Assembly (NCBI GenBank): GCA_019055375.1
Contig: JAHQIW010003603.1
Coordinates: 52,896-116,895, forward strand
DNA length: 64,000 nt
Direction: 5' to 3'
From: Parelaphostrongylus tenuis
Taxonomy: Eukaryota; Nematoda; Chromadorea; Rhabditida; Metastrongylidae
Shown here: positions 38,701 to 49,144 of the stretch, one piece after another
Position numbering within the stretch: position 1 is the first letter of the stretch
Layout: the number at the start of each line of letters is the position of its first letter
The notes under the pieces: model-generated
What the model was told of the DNA's origin: nothing
Seen by the model: only the letters and a program-made list of their open reading frames with translations
Database searches by the model: none
Translations under genes and position numbers: made by a program

Positions 38701-41700
38701 TCCATAAGGGGCTTGTTGTTGCCTAGCGAAAAGTGTGGGAGGGGTGGAAGTTCGGCCCCACGCGCGCCTCAACGAGCATCTCAGTCATTAGGTCTCGGCG
38801 CGAATGAGACAGTATGAAAGTAAAAATCGATGGTTGCGATTACAGCACCTTTCTTTTGTGATGATCTCTTTCTCATGATATCAAACAATAGCCACGTTAA
38901 ACGAGATTTGGCCAAAATCAGGGAATGTTGGGGAAGAATCGCTCGTCGTCCGTATTTTACGCAACGCAAATTCAACACTGTGAACGACTAGCCAAAACTA
39001 AGCGAGAAGAAGTGAGCCGTTTGAAAGTTAATGCATTCACGCCCATCTATGTGACTGTTCATGCTGCTTCATGCGATCATGCTTAATTCTTCGGGACCGG
39101 AGACCCACCTCCTCTGTATCTCTAACTCCCACTGCGGGACGCATTGAATGCATTATTGTATTATTTGAAATGTATTGAAATTGTACTGTCCTACCTATAA
39201 CAACATGTTATATTTACATATAACATAGCGTTGGAAAATAAGAACAGTAATACATCGAAAATACAACAATACATTCAGCGTAGTCTCCACGTTGGGAGTT
39301 AGAGATGCTGTGGAGGTTGAGCAGACCGTCCAACGTTGCCACAGTGGGATTGGAGATGCGAAAGAGATGGGTCCACGGTCTTGAAAGGGCTAACTTATAC
39401 CATCAAGAATCTGTTCATTACATACAGTATAGAAGGACCACTCTACACTTTAGAACGCACAGCCAAGGGCGACGTTTGGACTATCCCGATCATACAAGTC
39501 AGAGAAGGAATCTGAGTCCTTCATTTGCGTCAGCGACAAAGACCAGCGATGCCGTTATCAGCGTTACAATATCGAAAAGCAGATGGGCCGGGCACACAGA
39601 ACGTTCGAAAGACAACCTATGAAAAGGAGCATTCAGTCACTGGAATGCTTACGATACTGAATATAGAGAGCGAGATCACCGACTCGATGATATGAGTTAT
39701 TCACGATAATCGCGAAGGCAAGATAAGGTACTCGGCAATGTTCCTAGATCGAGCAGAACCAGTTATGCTAGTCTTGCTTGAGACAAGGCAGATAAAAACT
39801 TTACTATATCACCACGAATCATATTATTATCAAATTACCTAAGAAAAAAAGTGCATATCCTCACTTTTTTCTAGGCAATTTGGTACCGTTTGTGCATTAC
39901 TCAGTTCTATCTCTAACTGCGTCAATTTCTACTAACATTATGAGACATGCGCAATTATTTAGGTTGATATGAATTCTAAATGAATGTAAAATTACGTAAT
40001 AAAACGGCTCTAATTTCTTGCAACATCTTTCCACCTGTGAACTTAAATTGTTCTGCACAGCACTCTATACCTACCTCTTCCGTAAAGCGATAGTAAGAGT
40101 GTGTCCAACAAAACTCTTCACTCTTTCAAAGAATGTCATCTGATCGACGGCCTCCATCATCATTGCTAAATTTTTGCATTAAAATCTCAATAAAATTGGA
40201 AAACAATGACTTACGTGGTACATAGCTTGGTATCGTCGGCACTCCAATATAATACGCAACAATACCCGCTGAGCCACCACTGAAAAACGAAATGGAGCAC
40301 TTGGTATCAAATCAACGGCATATTTCTACTTGGTAAGTTTTTGGGAAAACTAAAGTTCACCTGTTCAGCCAAATCCACGATGGGGTCTTTGCGTAGTGAA
40401 TAAGTCCGATCGGGCAAACGTCCATCATGGGAGCAAAGGCGAGATCAAATTTTTGCAGCAAAAGCCAATTCAGGAACTCCTTATTATCCAAGATCACTGA
40501 ATCATATTTCAGCGATTAATTCTGTTTTGTTGATTTTTCTTTTTTTACAGCGCATTGGATGGTTGATTCAGGAAAACCAATGTATTGTATCTTCCAAAAC
40601 ATTTCCAAAAGTGAATCAATTGTCTGGGTAAGTTTCTATAATCATGTAAACGTTCATAAAATGGTAAAAGGCCTAAAAGAAAGAATAAACTACTGTACCG
40701 CGACATGTATCCGAAAACAATGACACAGAGTTGCTCATGATCTTCCGAAACCGTGCATCCCAAAGTGAGAGATCCTGAAAAAGAACTTCTTTCAACTGAA
40801 ATGATTAAAAGTTGAGACTGAAATAAGGCGAGAACCTCAAACATAAGCACTTTTAGTTGCTCTTCAAAATCGTCATTTTTCATTCCAAATGAAGCATTCA
40901 GTTTGTAAACTGAAAGTATTTTGATTAGTTTTGGAATAATGATGATGGTCTTGTCCTCGAAATTTCAATTCTAGGTGCTAATCAGTAAAGAAAAACATTT
41001 AAAAGTGCATTTCACACAGTGAAGCTATTTATAGGGCAGCATTGCACAAGTGTCTGCATAAACATAAAGACGGTGTCTGTCTAATTACATGCAAAATGGG
41101 AGCAAATATATTGATGAAATGGAAAAATAGTTCTGTCCCAAAAAAACTACCTGTGAAGAATACCACAAAAACCCTATCAATCTCTCTATAGAGCTTGCAA
41201 CTGAGGAAAAGTTGCAACATTTGAATGGACGTTACGGTTCTGCTTATCATTGAATGCTTCAACTCCCGAAAGCATTGGTAAACAGGTGGGTTACGCAATC
41301 GCATATGAAATGATTTCCTTATCTCACAGTACTAAGTCGATCATAGGCGTGCAGCAACCTTTCATCTTAAGCTCTGAGCACCGGTTTACCACATTATTCA
41401 AGAACTAACATGCGCAGTGGTTAGAGATATCTTACAAGGCACACATGGTCTTCGGCTTAACGTTGTCCGGTAACCATAGTCTACCATTTTCTTGACAGCC
41501 ATTGAATCATAATAAATAGTATTTAGATATACCCAAGAGAATTGAGTAGTGAGCAAAAATACGACCTCAAACGAGAGTCGAACCCGCGCTTTATCCATAT
41601 CGGGACGCGTAGTACCACTACACCACTGAGGTACATTCACGCCATAACTCGTTTTTCAATATGTCTTTAATACTCAGTTCTCTTAAGTATATATATCATA

Positions 41701-42564
41701 TATCGTGACACTGCGAAAAAGGCAGTAGAACACTAGAAATTTCGAGTATCTAAATAATTGATTCATAATATGGAGGAGGGAAAGTGAATTGGTCACGAAG
41801 CTGAGAATGTTCTTGCAGAAATTCTAGGATTTGAGTGGGACTCAGCTCACTCACCTTCCAGCGATTTCATAGAGGAGATTATATTCTTAAGAAGCAAGAA
41901 AACTCATACGAAATTCAGGCTTCCGTATACAATATGGGTGAATTGAGGATTGAAGAAAAAGCTGAGGTCAAGACGACGAAGACGAGTAGTATAGTTGAAT
42001 GAAAAACATGGGTCCATAAGACACCATGCGCTTATTTTTTACCGTACGTGATTTGCGAAATAAAGTTTCACATTTTCAAAAACTACAACGGTCCACATGC
42101 TTTTCACTTGTTCCATAACCTTCACATCATTCGAGTTTCGATCAGCCATACTTGAGACCATCACCATCGTCACATCGTGACCGGCCTTCGCTAGTGTTTC
42201 TGCCACTCGAGCATTGAAAACTACCTGGAGAATGCAGCAGATCATACCATTCTCTTCTTAACATTCCCTGAGAGACAGCTTTCTATCTCTGTTCAGACTT
42301 TCAATTCGCCAATTTTGAGAGTTTTAAATAAATTTTTAGGGCACTGACTTATTCTCGAATTCTATGTTTTTGGATTAAGTCGTAATTGTTTCAAAATATA
42401 TATAGTAGTTGAACTGCTAAATTTATTCAAAGCTTACTTACCTGGCTGTTGGCAATACTCGGAACAAAAAGGACCATTTTGAAGGAGCTACTTTGTTGAG
42501 GAGCAAAGGCGACGAAAAGAAACAGAAACACCGAGTACATCGTTCGGGATTCTAAGAAAATCAT
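29740..42564 (-). CDS. UDP-glucuronosyltransferase (UGT-A), complete, 13 exons
   Basis: Membrane-bound UGT that would conjugate sugars from UDP-sugars to small lipophilic molecules (ER lumen; detoxification). Exons: 42564-42442, 42224-42101, 40909-40836, 40774-40699, 40496-40361, 40279-40215, 40165-40075, 37397-37307, 37188-37078, 36290-36122, 35986-35877, 32792-32626, 30028-29740; they sum to 1626 nt (541 codons + stop) with every phase matching. Signal peptide ([13 protein letters not shown], residues 9-21), then [14 protein letters not shown] and GHDVTMVMV. Middle: [18 protein letters not shown] (149-166), [14 protein letters not shown]. Donor domain: VVFSFGSV, and the UGT signature from FKWLPQ (363-368) through [20 protein letters not shown] to ALFDDQ (403-408). 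C-terminal membrane anchor about 501-525 and a KxKxx-type tail (KEKDV). Intron 2 starts GC, not GT. Intron 12 holds tandem repeats and introns 7 and 11 hold LINE pieces. A second in-frame Met lies at codon 9. Substrate cannot be told from sequence. Confidence 0.95.
30600..32095 (+). repeat. Degenerate tandem repeat, about 150-bp period
   Basis: A recurring 'ATCGAATGAT(T/A)A' type block appears near 31243, 31395, 31597, 31748, 31897 and 32085, i.e. roughly every 150-200 bp, with surrounding segments also alignable (a TTGAGAAAA(C/T)AAATAAAC-like lead-in and a GGAAAAGTACC-like block). It fills much of UGT-A intron 12. Related single units occur at about 30990, 43780 and 43955. Confidence 0.6.
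32101..32136 (+). other. G-rich run, possible G-quadruplex
   Basis: A 36-base stretch with GGGG, GGGG, GGG, an eight-G run and GGG separated by 1-8 bases, on the non-coding strand within UGT-A intron 12. It is isolated in AT-rich surroundings. Confidence 0.7.
32237..32271 (+). repeat. CGAAACG repeat motif copy (in UGT-A intron 12)
   Basis: CTATGGAGAAGGCTAAGC then CGGCGAAACGTTAAC. Same family as 25490 and 45108. It lies antisense to UGT-A. Confidence 0.5.
35166..35381 (-). mobile_element. RTE-type LINE reverse-transcriptase fragment (dead)
   Basis: The minus-strand frame reads [35 protein letters not shown], which matches the RT palm region 'LEW.M..LDWD..G......L..LRFADDIVLI'. The catalytic FADD is FVND here, so the active site is lost. 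It lies in the sense direction within UGT-A intron 11. Confidence 0.75.
36486..36960 (+). repeat. Interspersed repeat R1, copy in UGT-A intron 9
   Basis: Aligns with 55450-55900: shared blocks include AGCCTTGATAG, TTTGCA..TATCTA, ATAAAAGGTTGC, CAAATTAT and GGTATCGTATTGCA / GCCATCGTATTGCA. The other copy is in intron 4 of UGT-B, so the two are separate insertions and were not inherited with the gene duplication. No coding content seen. Confidence 0.6.
36970..37060. other. GC-rich patch in UGT-A intron 9
   Basis: About 90 bp with clear GC enrichment (GCGAGCGACCAGCGCGCGG, then GGTCAACGACGG), ending close to the exon 9 donor at 37077. It looks inserted but matches no repeat I recognise in the window. 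Confidence 0.4.
39480..39625 (+). mobile_element. LINE C-terminal fragment
   Basis: Within frame 39305-39622 the end reads [30 protein letters not shown], which parallels 'RQRSKIRDAVLHARISKIRWAGHVMRFNDNRW' of the LINE at the right edge of the window. Short, diverged, and in UGT-A intron 7 on the antisense strand. Confidence 0.6.
41570..41638 (-). tRNA. tRNA-like sequence (pseudogene or SINE head)
   Basis: The minus strand gives a 7-bp acceptor stem (ACCTCAG with TTGAGGT, one wobble), a box A (TGGTGTAGTGGTA), a T arm with box B (GGTTCGACTCT) and 5-bp stem. The anticodon stem is broken (4 bp around a 6-base loop) and the D stem has only 3 pairs, so I doubt that it is a working tRNA. It lies in UGT-A intron 2. 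Confidence 0.4.
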
Positions 42565-42612
42565 GGTGTCCTTACCATGAAATTTATAGCGAAGCAGAGC
42601 TGTGACGAGATT

Positions 42613-42614
42613 CC
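42613..42614 (-). promoter_or_regulatory. Candidate trans-splice acceptor of UGT-A
   Basis: GGTTTTCCAG ends at 42614 on the minus strand, 49 bases before the UGT-A start. An out-of-frame ATG with a quick stop (ATG GTA AGG ACA CCA TGA) lies between it and the start. Weaker than the CLN3 site. Confidence 0.35.
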
Positions 42615-42619
42615 TGGAA

Positions 42620-44121
42620 AACCAAAACTACAGCAGCATGATACGCCACTTCTGTTCAGATCATACAATTCACTACATCGCATCGATGTTAACATAAAGT
42701 GGAAGTTTTATAAGGTTTTGTCAATTAAATGACTAAAAGATGCAAAAAAATAATCTTAGAAGCTTATCAATGCATGCGTGTTGCAAACTGTTACAGTCGA
42801 CACAGTCAAAAACCATCGCTCTAGAAAAACAAACTGATATGGCGAGTAAAAGCCAGTGGGGAGTGTCACGCTGTTGGTCGGCTTCCTTTGAACGTAATCA
42901 GTTTGTTTTCGCATCTTCCCCACAACAGTGTTTTGAAGTGAGCTGTAAACAGAGAAATTTGTATCAGTTCAAACCCTATTTTGCACGAAAAGAAACGTGA
43001 TGGTTCCACGATACTTGCTCAAATGCTCAAATGACTCTCCCGCCTGTAACGTGAGTCGTAAAACCAAATCACTTTTCTCATGTGTTGCTATGTTCTGATA
43101 ACGACATTCATGAATTTGATCGCAAGCTCATGTGTTTGATGACCTGAATTTTGACAACAACGGATAGTTTAAGTGTCTTTCTCGTGAATCCAAAAATTCC
43201 AATCCTTCTTTCTAGTGGTTTCTGTCGCGATCGTTTCAATTTTTTTGCAATCAACTGAGTTCTCAAGATGTTCGTTTTGTGTCCGTTTTCAATTAATTCG
43301 TACTTATTTTAATTCATTTTACTTGATCCTAGAGACGTTGGACAAAGGAGCTCCTCTACCAATTAGTTACTATTTCTTTATCCTGCAAACGTTACTGGAC
43401 TAATCACGTCGATTGTTTGAGGTGTTAGAATCCTAGCGGCGATAACTAGCATCTAGTCAATGAATCATTTGCATGGCAGGAATCACATTAAACTTGATTA
43501 GACGTCGCGATCACGCGGAAAATCCGTCGTTGTGATAGACTATAGCTAGTTATGACCACCTTTCATCGTTCACTTGTGGTCTTACTCAATCATTACGCAA
43601 CATGCTTAACAACATAATCTCGTTTTGTCACACGTTGACTATAGTAACATTTTGATCTCATGAGCATTGATAGTTATCTCATTCCGTCATATATTCCATT
43701 CGCGGGGCAGTTTTTGTGGTATTTCTAATACGTTCGTGACGGACCTTCCCTTGATTTTCCTTTCAAACTTTTATTAATCATTCGATAGTTTACAATTCAG
43801 AGACGTCGTTTTGAGATTGGATTTCAAGAACGTCTTCTTATTGCGTTATAGCAGTAAAATTTACAATTACGTTCCACCTTCGACGCAATTTTTTGCTTGG
43901 CTAGAGTTTGTGGACGAGTTCATATTCTTTTAAATAGAGTCCTTATAGTTATTCGATAGCTAAAGGGAAGGATTTTCAAACTGGGTTTGATTTCTGGAAA
44001 GGCCTTATAGGTAGAAGGAGTATAACAATTATTTCACACTCAAATATATATTCATCAAAAGCGTATGAACGTGAAGAGAAAATCGACTGTATCAGAATGC
44101 CAGAAATGTATATCTGAAAGT
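42620..44121. other. Spacer between UGT-A and UGT-B, repeats only
   Basis: This should contain the UGT-A promoter. I see no exon. The part 43200-44000 has several units related to the tandem repeat of UGT-A intron 12 (ATCATTCGATAG near 43778, TTATTCGATAGC near 43950). Confidence 0.45.
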
Positions 44122-44257
44122 CTTCAATAACTCCTAATTTTCTTCTTAAGCCGGACACGAGGTGTTATGATATTCTTTATTCAACATCTGAATAATCAAT
44201 AAAGAATATCATGACACCTCATGTCTGGCTTAAAAAGAACATTACGGGTTATTGAAG
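44122..44257. repeat. 136-bp palindrome, 60-bp arms
   Basis: The left arm 44122-44181 and right arm 44198-44257 are near-perfect reverse complements (e.g. GGACACGAGGTGTTATGATA against TATCATGACACCTC), separated by a 16-base loop. The full stem could form a long hairpin in RNA or single-stranded DNA. No target-site duplication was identified. It resembles a small fold-back transposable element. Confidence 0.8.
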
Positions 44258-45107
44258 CATGCCGAGGTTAACAGATAGTCAGTCCTGGGAAATTGTTAAC
44301 AGCTCTTTGAAATCGAGAGGAAATCGCTCAATGATTTGTCAAATTCGCGAGTTTCTCAAATCCACGCTACGCGCAACAATTTCAGTGCTGCCTCGAAAGA
44401 GCGCATTTTTTGCTATTTGGTTGAGGAATTTTTTTTTCCGTCTCGAAAAAATACATAGATTTCTCCCTATCAGAATTGTAGATCAGCCCATACTTCCATT
44501 ATGAAATTATGAAAAACCCAGTAGTGGCGTTTGAGCGTCAAGCTATCCGTTTGGGATGTAAAACGCAATCTTCTTTCGGCTCTTACAGCACTCTTTGAAG
44601 ACTTATACGAACAATCTTTAGCTTCAAAGCTGTAGAGATTTGTGTTATCGATGAATTGCTGAAAGTCTAGCAAAAAGGCATCCATAAACACGTTGGCTGA
44701 ACAAGGCGAACCGAGTATGAGACACACATTTTTGTATTACAACGCACTAAAAAGGCCTCTTTAGGGAACAAGTGCAGTATTGAAACTTTCGGGATTTAAT
44801 TCTTTGAGCGCCACCATTGATAAGCAGGCGGTGTCGCGTCGTCGCTTTTCCGCGAGACACGACTTTTCCACGAGACGCAACGCCGACATTACAGTTGCTG
44901 CGAGATTTGACGGCATGGTGCGGAACGTACTTTTGCTCCTCAAAAGATTAAGCTCTTAAATAATTACTGAATGTCTATGAAAAGTGCTTTTTGATGCGAA
45001 AAAAGTCTCTGAAGCTGTTTCGATAGTTAGATTGCGAGTTTTGTGCTTTTTTCAATGAAGTAATGGTGATGTTTGTCTGACAATATCGTGGTAACCTAAT
45101 TTTTCCA
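44258..45107. other. Spacer downstream of UGT-B
   Basis: No gene recognised. Minus-strand sequence near 44835-44850 shares the GCGACGACGCGAC block with about 20060. Confidence 0.4.
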
Positions 45108-45150
45108 GGTTCCAAAGAAGGCGAAACTGCCGAAACGTCAGCCAGTCGAA
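45108..45150 (+). repeat. CGAAACG repeat motif copy with AATAAA
   Basis: TTCCAAAGAAGGCG, AACTGCCGAAACGTCAGCC, then GAATAAA. A clean GGC/GCC stem directly flanks GAAAC, as stem II would in a hammerhead, but CUGANGA is replaced by CAAAGAA. Confidence 0.5.
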
Positions 45151-48100
45151 TAAATGTATTACAGCAAACTCGTGATCAGCTCACAAAGTAAACGTGTGAT
45201 TTAATAAACAATGCTGCTGGTCAACAGAGAGTTGACCTTGGAATTTGTAGGACGTGTTTATTCAATTATATTGCAGGCATGGTTTTCACAATACACCGAT
45301 ATTATTTGCTATGCTTGTTTTTGTTTCACAGAACAAAGTACTAGCCGGTACAGCTTCGTGACGATGAAGAAGAACAGCTTATATACAACAGAGAGAAATA
45401 GAAATCAGAACGATCAATAGGAATGCAATAACATCAATGGAATGGTACTGGAAGAAATTAAGGCTATTTCCCGCAGAGGACTAAGTTGTCGAGGGTTTTG
45501 AATTCAGCGACGAATTGTGACCAAGCCACCAGAAGGTGTTCAGCCTTCACTGGTCTTTTCTTTATCATTCTCGATAGTCGCCTGATGTTTTGTGTGTAAC
45601 TGAAACGCCAACACTTTTACTGTTTTCCGTTCTTCAAAGCTTGAGAACCTAATTTTTCACTCATTTGGTCTCTTAATCAATCAGCGCTATACTAGATAAG
45701 GGATTCGATCAAAGAGTCGCAATCGGTGCAAAGTTTTCTAGAAATACAAACTTTTCGTTAACGCTGTCAAAGATATGTGTGATTTTTGTAATGTTGTTCA
45801 ATAAATGAATAAAAGAGCTTCAAGGAAAACGACAAACACAGTCATTTTGAACTCTTCGTCACAGTCTGTGATAACTATTCAGATCATGATTTTTAACTTC
45901 AAATATTGTCCAATCATAATTTTCTTGAAAAAAATATAACCGCAGGGGTGCTGAGATACCAGCAAAACGTAGAGAGTCACGGTGCTTCAGACCTGCGATA
46001 GCCCTTTAAGGAGGCTCTTTTCGTGGTTGGGGTTGTTTCATCTACGCTCTCAGCTTAGTTGAGGGTCCTGCCATTTTTGCTTCCAGATTACTTCCGTTGA
46101 GGGATGATTGCTTACACCTACCAAAACGATTAAAACACGGCTGAGAGAATGGCAGTGCAAAGGTTAGGTGTTGTAGCGCAAGGCTTCGTTAGATCCGCAA
46201 ATGGTAGGTGGAGATTTGAAGCCAGTTCAGTTGCTTGTGTTGATCGCTTTCAGCACTCTTGTGGTTATATAACCTGATTCATCTGAGCTCGATTGAAGAG
46301 CCACGATTTGTTGTGTTTATTCATTTATTTGTTCGTGATTTTTCATTGATTCATCTTCCATCATAGCCCACTCGTCTTTACAAGTGGGATCCCTTCTCTA
46401 CGGAACTCCTTAAGTGAGTTTGCTGGCGGTTTGACAGTTGCCATCTTCTACTGTTGTTAAAATATTTGTTCCAATCAAGCGCGGTTTTCCTTGAAATCTC
46501 AGAATAGTATGCTCAGATGAAATCAGATTTCCACGTGCAGTCTATGTGTCTTTGAGGCTATAAATCATTGCAAAATTCAGCGTATCACTTGCATTTTCAC
46601 TACTCATGAGGTGACGAAACTGAGCAATCATTGAAGAAATTCTCTCTGCTGGAAAAATCACACTTTAGGCGCTCAGAAGACCATTTGCATGTTGAGACTA
46701 CCAGAAATGCTTATTAAAACTTTCACAGAGATAAGATCGTGGTTACCTCATTGGACTCCGTGAGAGTAATCGCGAAACAGCTTTATTGGGTGCCCTCCCC
46801 AAAAGGAAACCTGTTTATGACCTGCATTCACTTCAGTAGGTTACGCCAGCATCGTGCACGATGTAAATCGCATCGATGAGAAAAATTACAACAGCTTGGC
46901 ACATGCTGTAGCGGCGAGGAGATTGCAGTGAGTAGAGACACAATAGTGCACCGTTGCATCAGGCTAGTTAAAGGTTGAGCGTCCATCTAATTCTTACTTG
47001 GAATGCCAATGCTATAACTACTCTGGAAGAGCTCATTTTTTCAAGGGCTGGCGACAGCTGTATTGAACTCCTGAAAACCTCTTGGCACGGTTCGTCAAGA
47101 TTTCGGGGAAAAAATCCTCACATGAGCAGTATTTGTTATATATTAAGAACGCCAGAATCCCAAAGCAGTAGTTGGATCGAATATAATTTCTCAGACATTT
47201 GAGTGTGATAGAGGCTAGGGAACGAACTGAATTAATGAAGCGCTGGCATTTGCAATCTATGGAATGTGAGGCTGAGCCAGGGGATATAGAAAGATAAAAC
47301 TTTTGGCACTGATCAATTGTGAGAAACACGCTACGCATTTAATTTTATCAAGTATCGCTTAAGGATAATAAATACATATCTGGCCATTTTAGTGTAGAAA
47401 AACAGTCTAACCTATGGTCATTGAGTAATTTTTTGAGCGCGTTTACGATAGCTTCGACGTCAACACTATCCTTCCTGAGATTCACAGCAATTCGATGCTT
47501 CTCGGCCAATTTCGAATTTTTGTGCTGGTCACCGAACAGTGCTATTGTGATCAGGGGAACACCGGCAATGATTGCTTCCTGAAAAAAAGAATCACTAGGA
47601 ATCAAATTTGCCAATTAGCCGCATTGCTTCAACCATTTTCTTCTTTTGTTCGAATGACCTCTTCAAACTTGGGCTCGTTGCTTTCATGGAAGCTTCATGT
47701 TGTTATGTTGACATAAAAAACCAATTTAAGGCAGAGATTTGGTTTTCTACTAATATCGCACTTCTGCTATGCTTTGGGCCAATCCGTTCTCAATTAGGGC
47801 TGTTGGAACACAAATGAAAGAGGGTGCTCGAAAAATTCGGATTCATTTCTCGACGTATCTCTATGTTATATCAACGACTCCCACGTCGCAGAGTACAGCA
47901 TTGGATCCACGTGCGTCGTGAGCTATTCAACTGATTCTCAGAGCGAAGTAAACCATCTGTCATATACAATGGGAATTTGAAGATGCAATGGAATTATATT
48001 TACGCACAACAAGCTGGGACTTAGATGAATTCACGTTCAGAAGCAACTCTGGAAAACCTAAAACAATTGAAAAGAAGGAAATTGACGACTGAGTGTCAAA

Positions 48101-48254
48101 GATTTTGTCGTTATGAAGTCTGCTCTTTCCTTTTTCACGCAAAAGTTTAGGTCGCTCCGTAGTTTTGGCACTAGAGCAATAAACACCAAATTTATTAACC
48201 AGAAGTACTTAATGATATAACATGTTTTGAGCCCTTTGCTAGGTCTGTGTTCTA

Positions 48255-48289
48255 GACAGGCGCCCGTTTCGTCCTCCAGGACTCCTCAG
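48255..48289 (-). ncRNA. Hammerhead ribozyme core, near-canonical
   Basis: Read on the minus strand: CTGAGGA (CUGANGA box), stem II GTCC-TGGA-GGAC (four perfect pairs, tetraloop), GAAA, stem III ACGG-GCGC-CTGT (four pairs, one G-U), then C as the cleavage-site base (GUC type). Stem I starts with three pairs on either side (CTA at 48292-48290, TAG at 48254-48252); its distal part is not clear to me. All invariant core positions of the hammerhead are present. It sits in UGT-B intron 11 beside mariner debris, in the same orientation as UGT-B. Such ribozymes are known in Penelope-like elements and other retroelements; the host element here was not identified. Confidence 0.65.
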
Positions 48290-48454
48290 TAGTAGAGTCG
48301 CTCGGTTCAGCCGATCCTTTGGACTGTACTCGTTTATGAACGAATCGACACCGAGTAATAAATCAGTGCAAATCAAGTGATAGAACCACCCGACAGTGTA
48401 GAGACTAGCAGTCGAGCTTGCGGCTGATAAAATGACGAGCTGTAAAAAGTAATT

Positions 48455-48945
48455 AAATTTGCATGGTTCTAATATAGTTCAATTGCGCATTTTCTCGCGA
48501 ACATTTTGGTATACAACTTACTTGCACTTGCTCTATGATGAAGCTGTCTTGAAAACAAATTCGCTTGCTATTTGTGCAAGAATGGCACGTAGGCGAAAAT
48601 ACTAGTAAAGAAGCGCTCAAGATCAAAGGAGCTTGGGTCGATGATACGATTGTAGAAAGGACCGCTAGGAGGTGGTTTGCGGGTTCAAAGCTGGAGAGAA
48701 CACTGTAGAGAATCAGTCGCGCTTCGGCCGTTCAGAGGAAGCGCCGTTAATCTTGCGCACTGCTTCACTAGCATTTTCTCCTTTGCGCCATTTTGCCTGA
48801 TTAGCAAGTGAGTTTGTTGTCAAGACAGCTCCATCATAGAACAAGCACTGGCAAGTTGCATACTTGAATTATCGTAAGGAATACGCAATTGAACGATACC
48901 AAAACCATGAAACTTTAGCTACTTGTGGTTAGTAAATTTGGTGTT
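48455..48945. mobile_element. Long-TIR mariner-like element, copy 2
   Basis: Arms of about 130 bp (48455-48595 and 48800-48945) are inverted repeats: AACATTTTGGTATACAAC / CTATGATGAAGCTGTCTTG against the complement of CAAGACAGCTCCATCATAG / GAACGATACCAAA. The interior (48600-48780, plus strand) has pieces of a mariner transposase N-terminus: KEALKIKGAWVDDTIVERTA, RRWFAG, then in another frame FKAGENTVENQSRFGRSEE. The catalytic half is missing. Probably a non-autonomous deletion product. Confidence 0.7.
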
Positions 48946-49144
48946 TATTGCTCTGTACCGAAATTTATGGAACGACCTAATAAATGGTAAGCATCTCCTC
49001 GCACCTATGAGAAAAACCATTAGAAATGCGTGTCCTGCTTAAGGCTGCACTGATGACTCAAAAAACATTTCCCAAAACCAAATTTGAATCGAAGAACTGT
49101 AAAAGATCTTTCACGAACGACGGAGAAGATCATTCACTACAGTT

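Noticed and set aside
40545..40883. 112-codon minus-strand open frame taken as a single exon
   Set aside because: It reads through introns 3 and 4 of UGT-A. The true exons (40909-40836 and 40774-40699) use another frame after the splice and match UGT-B exactly in length.
41570..41638. A functional tRNA gene
   Set aside because: Acceptor and T arms look good, but the anticodon and D stems do not fold properly, so I list it only as tRNA-like.
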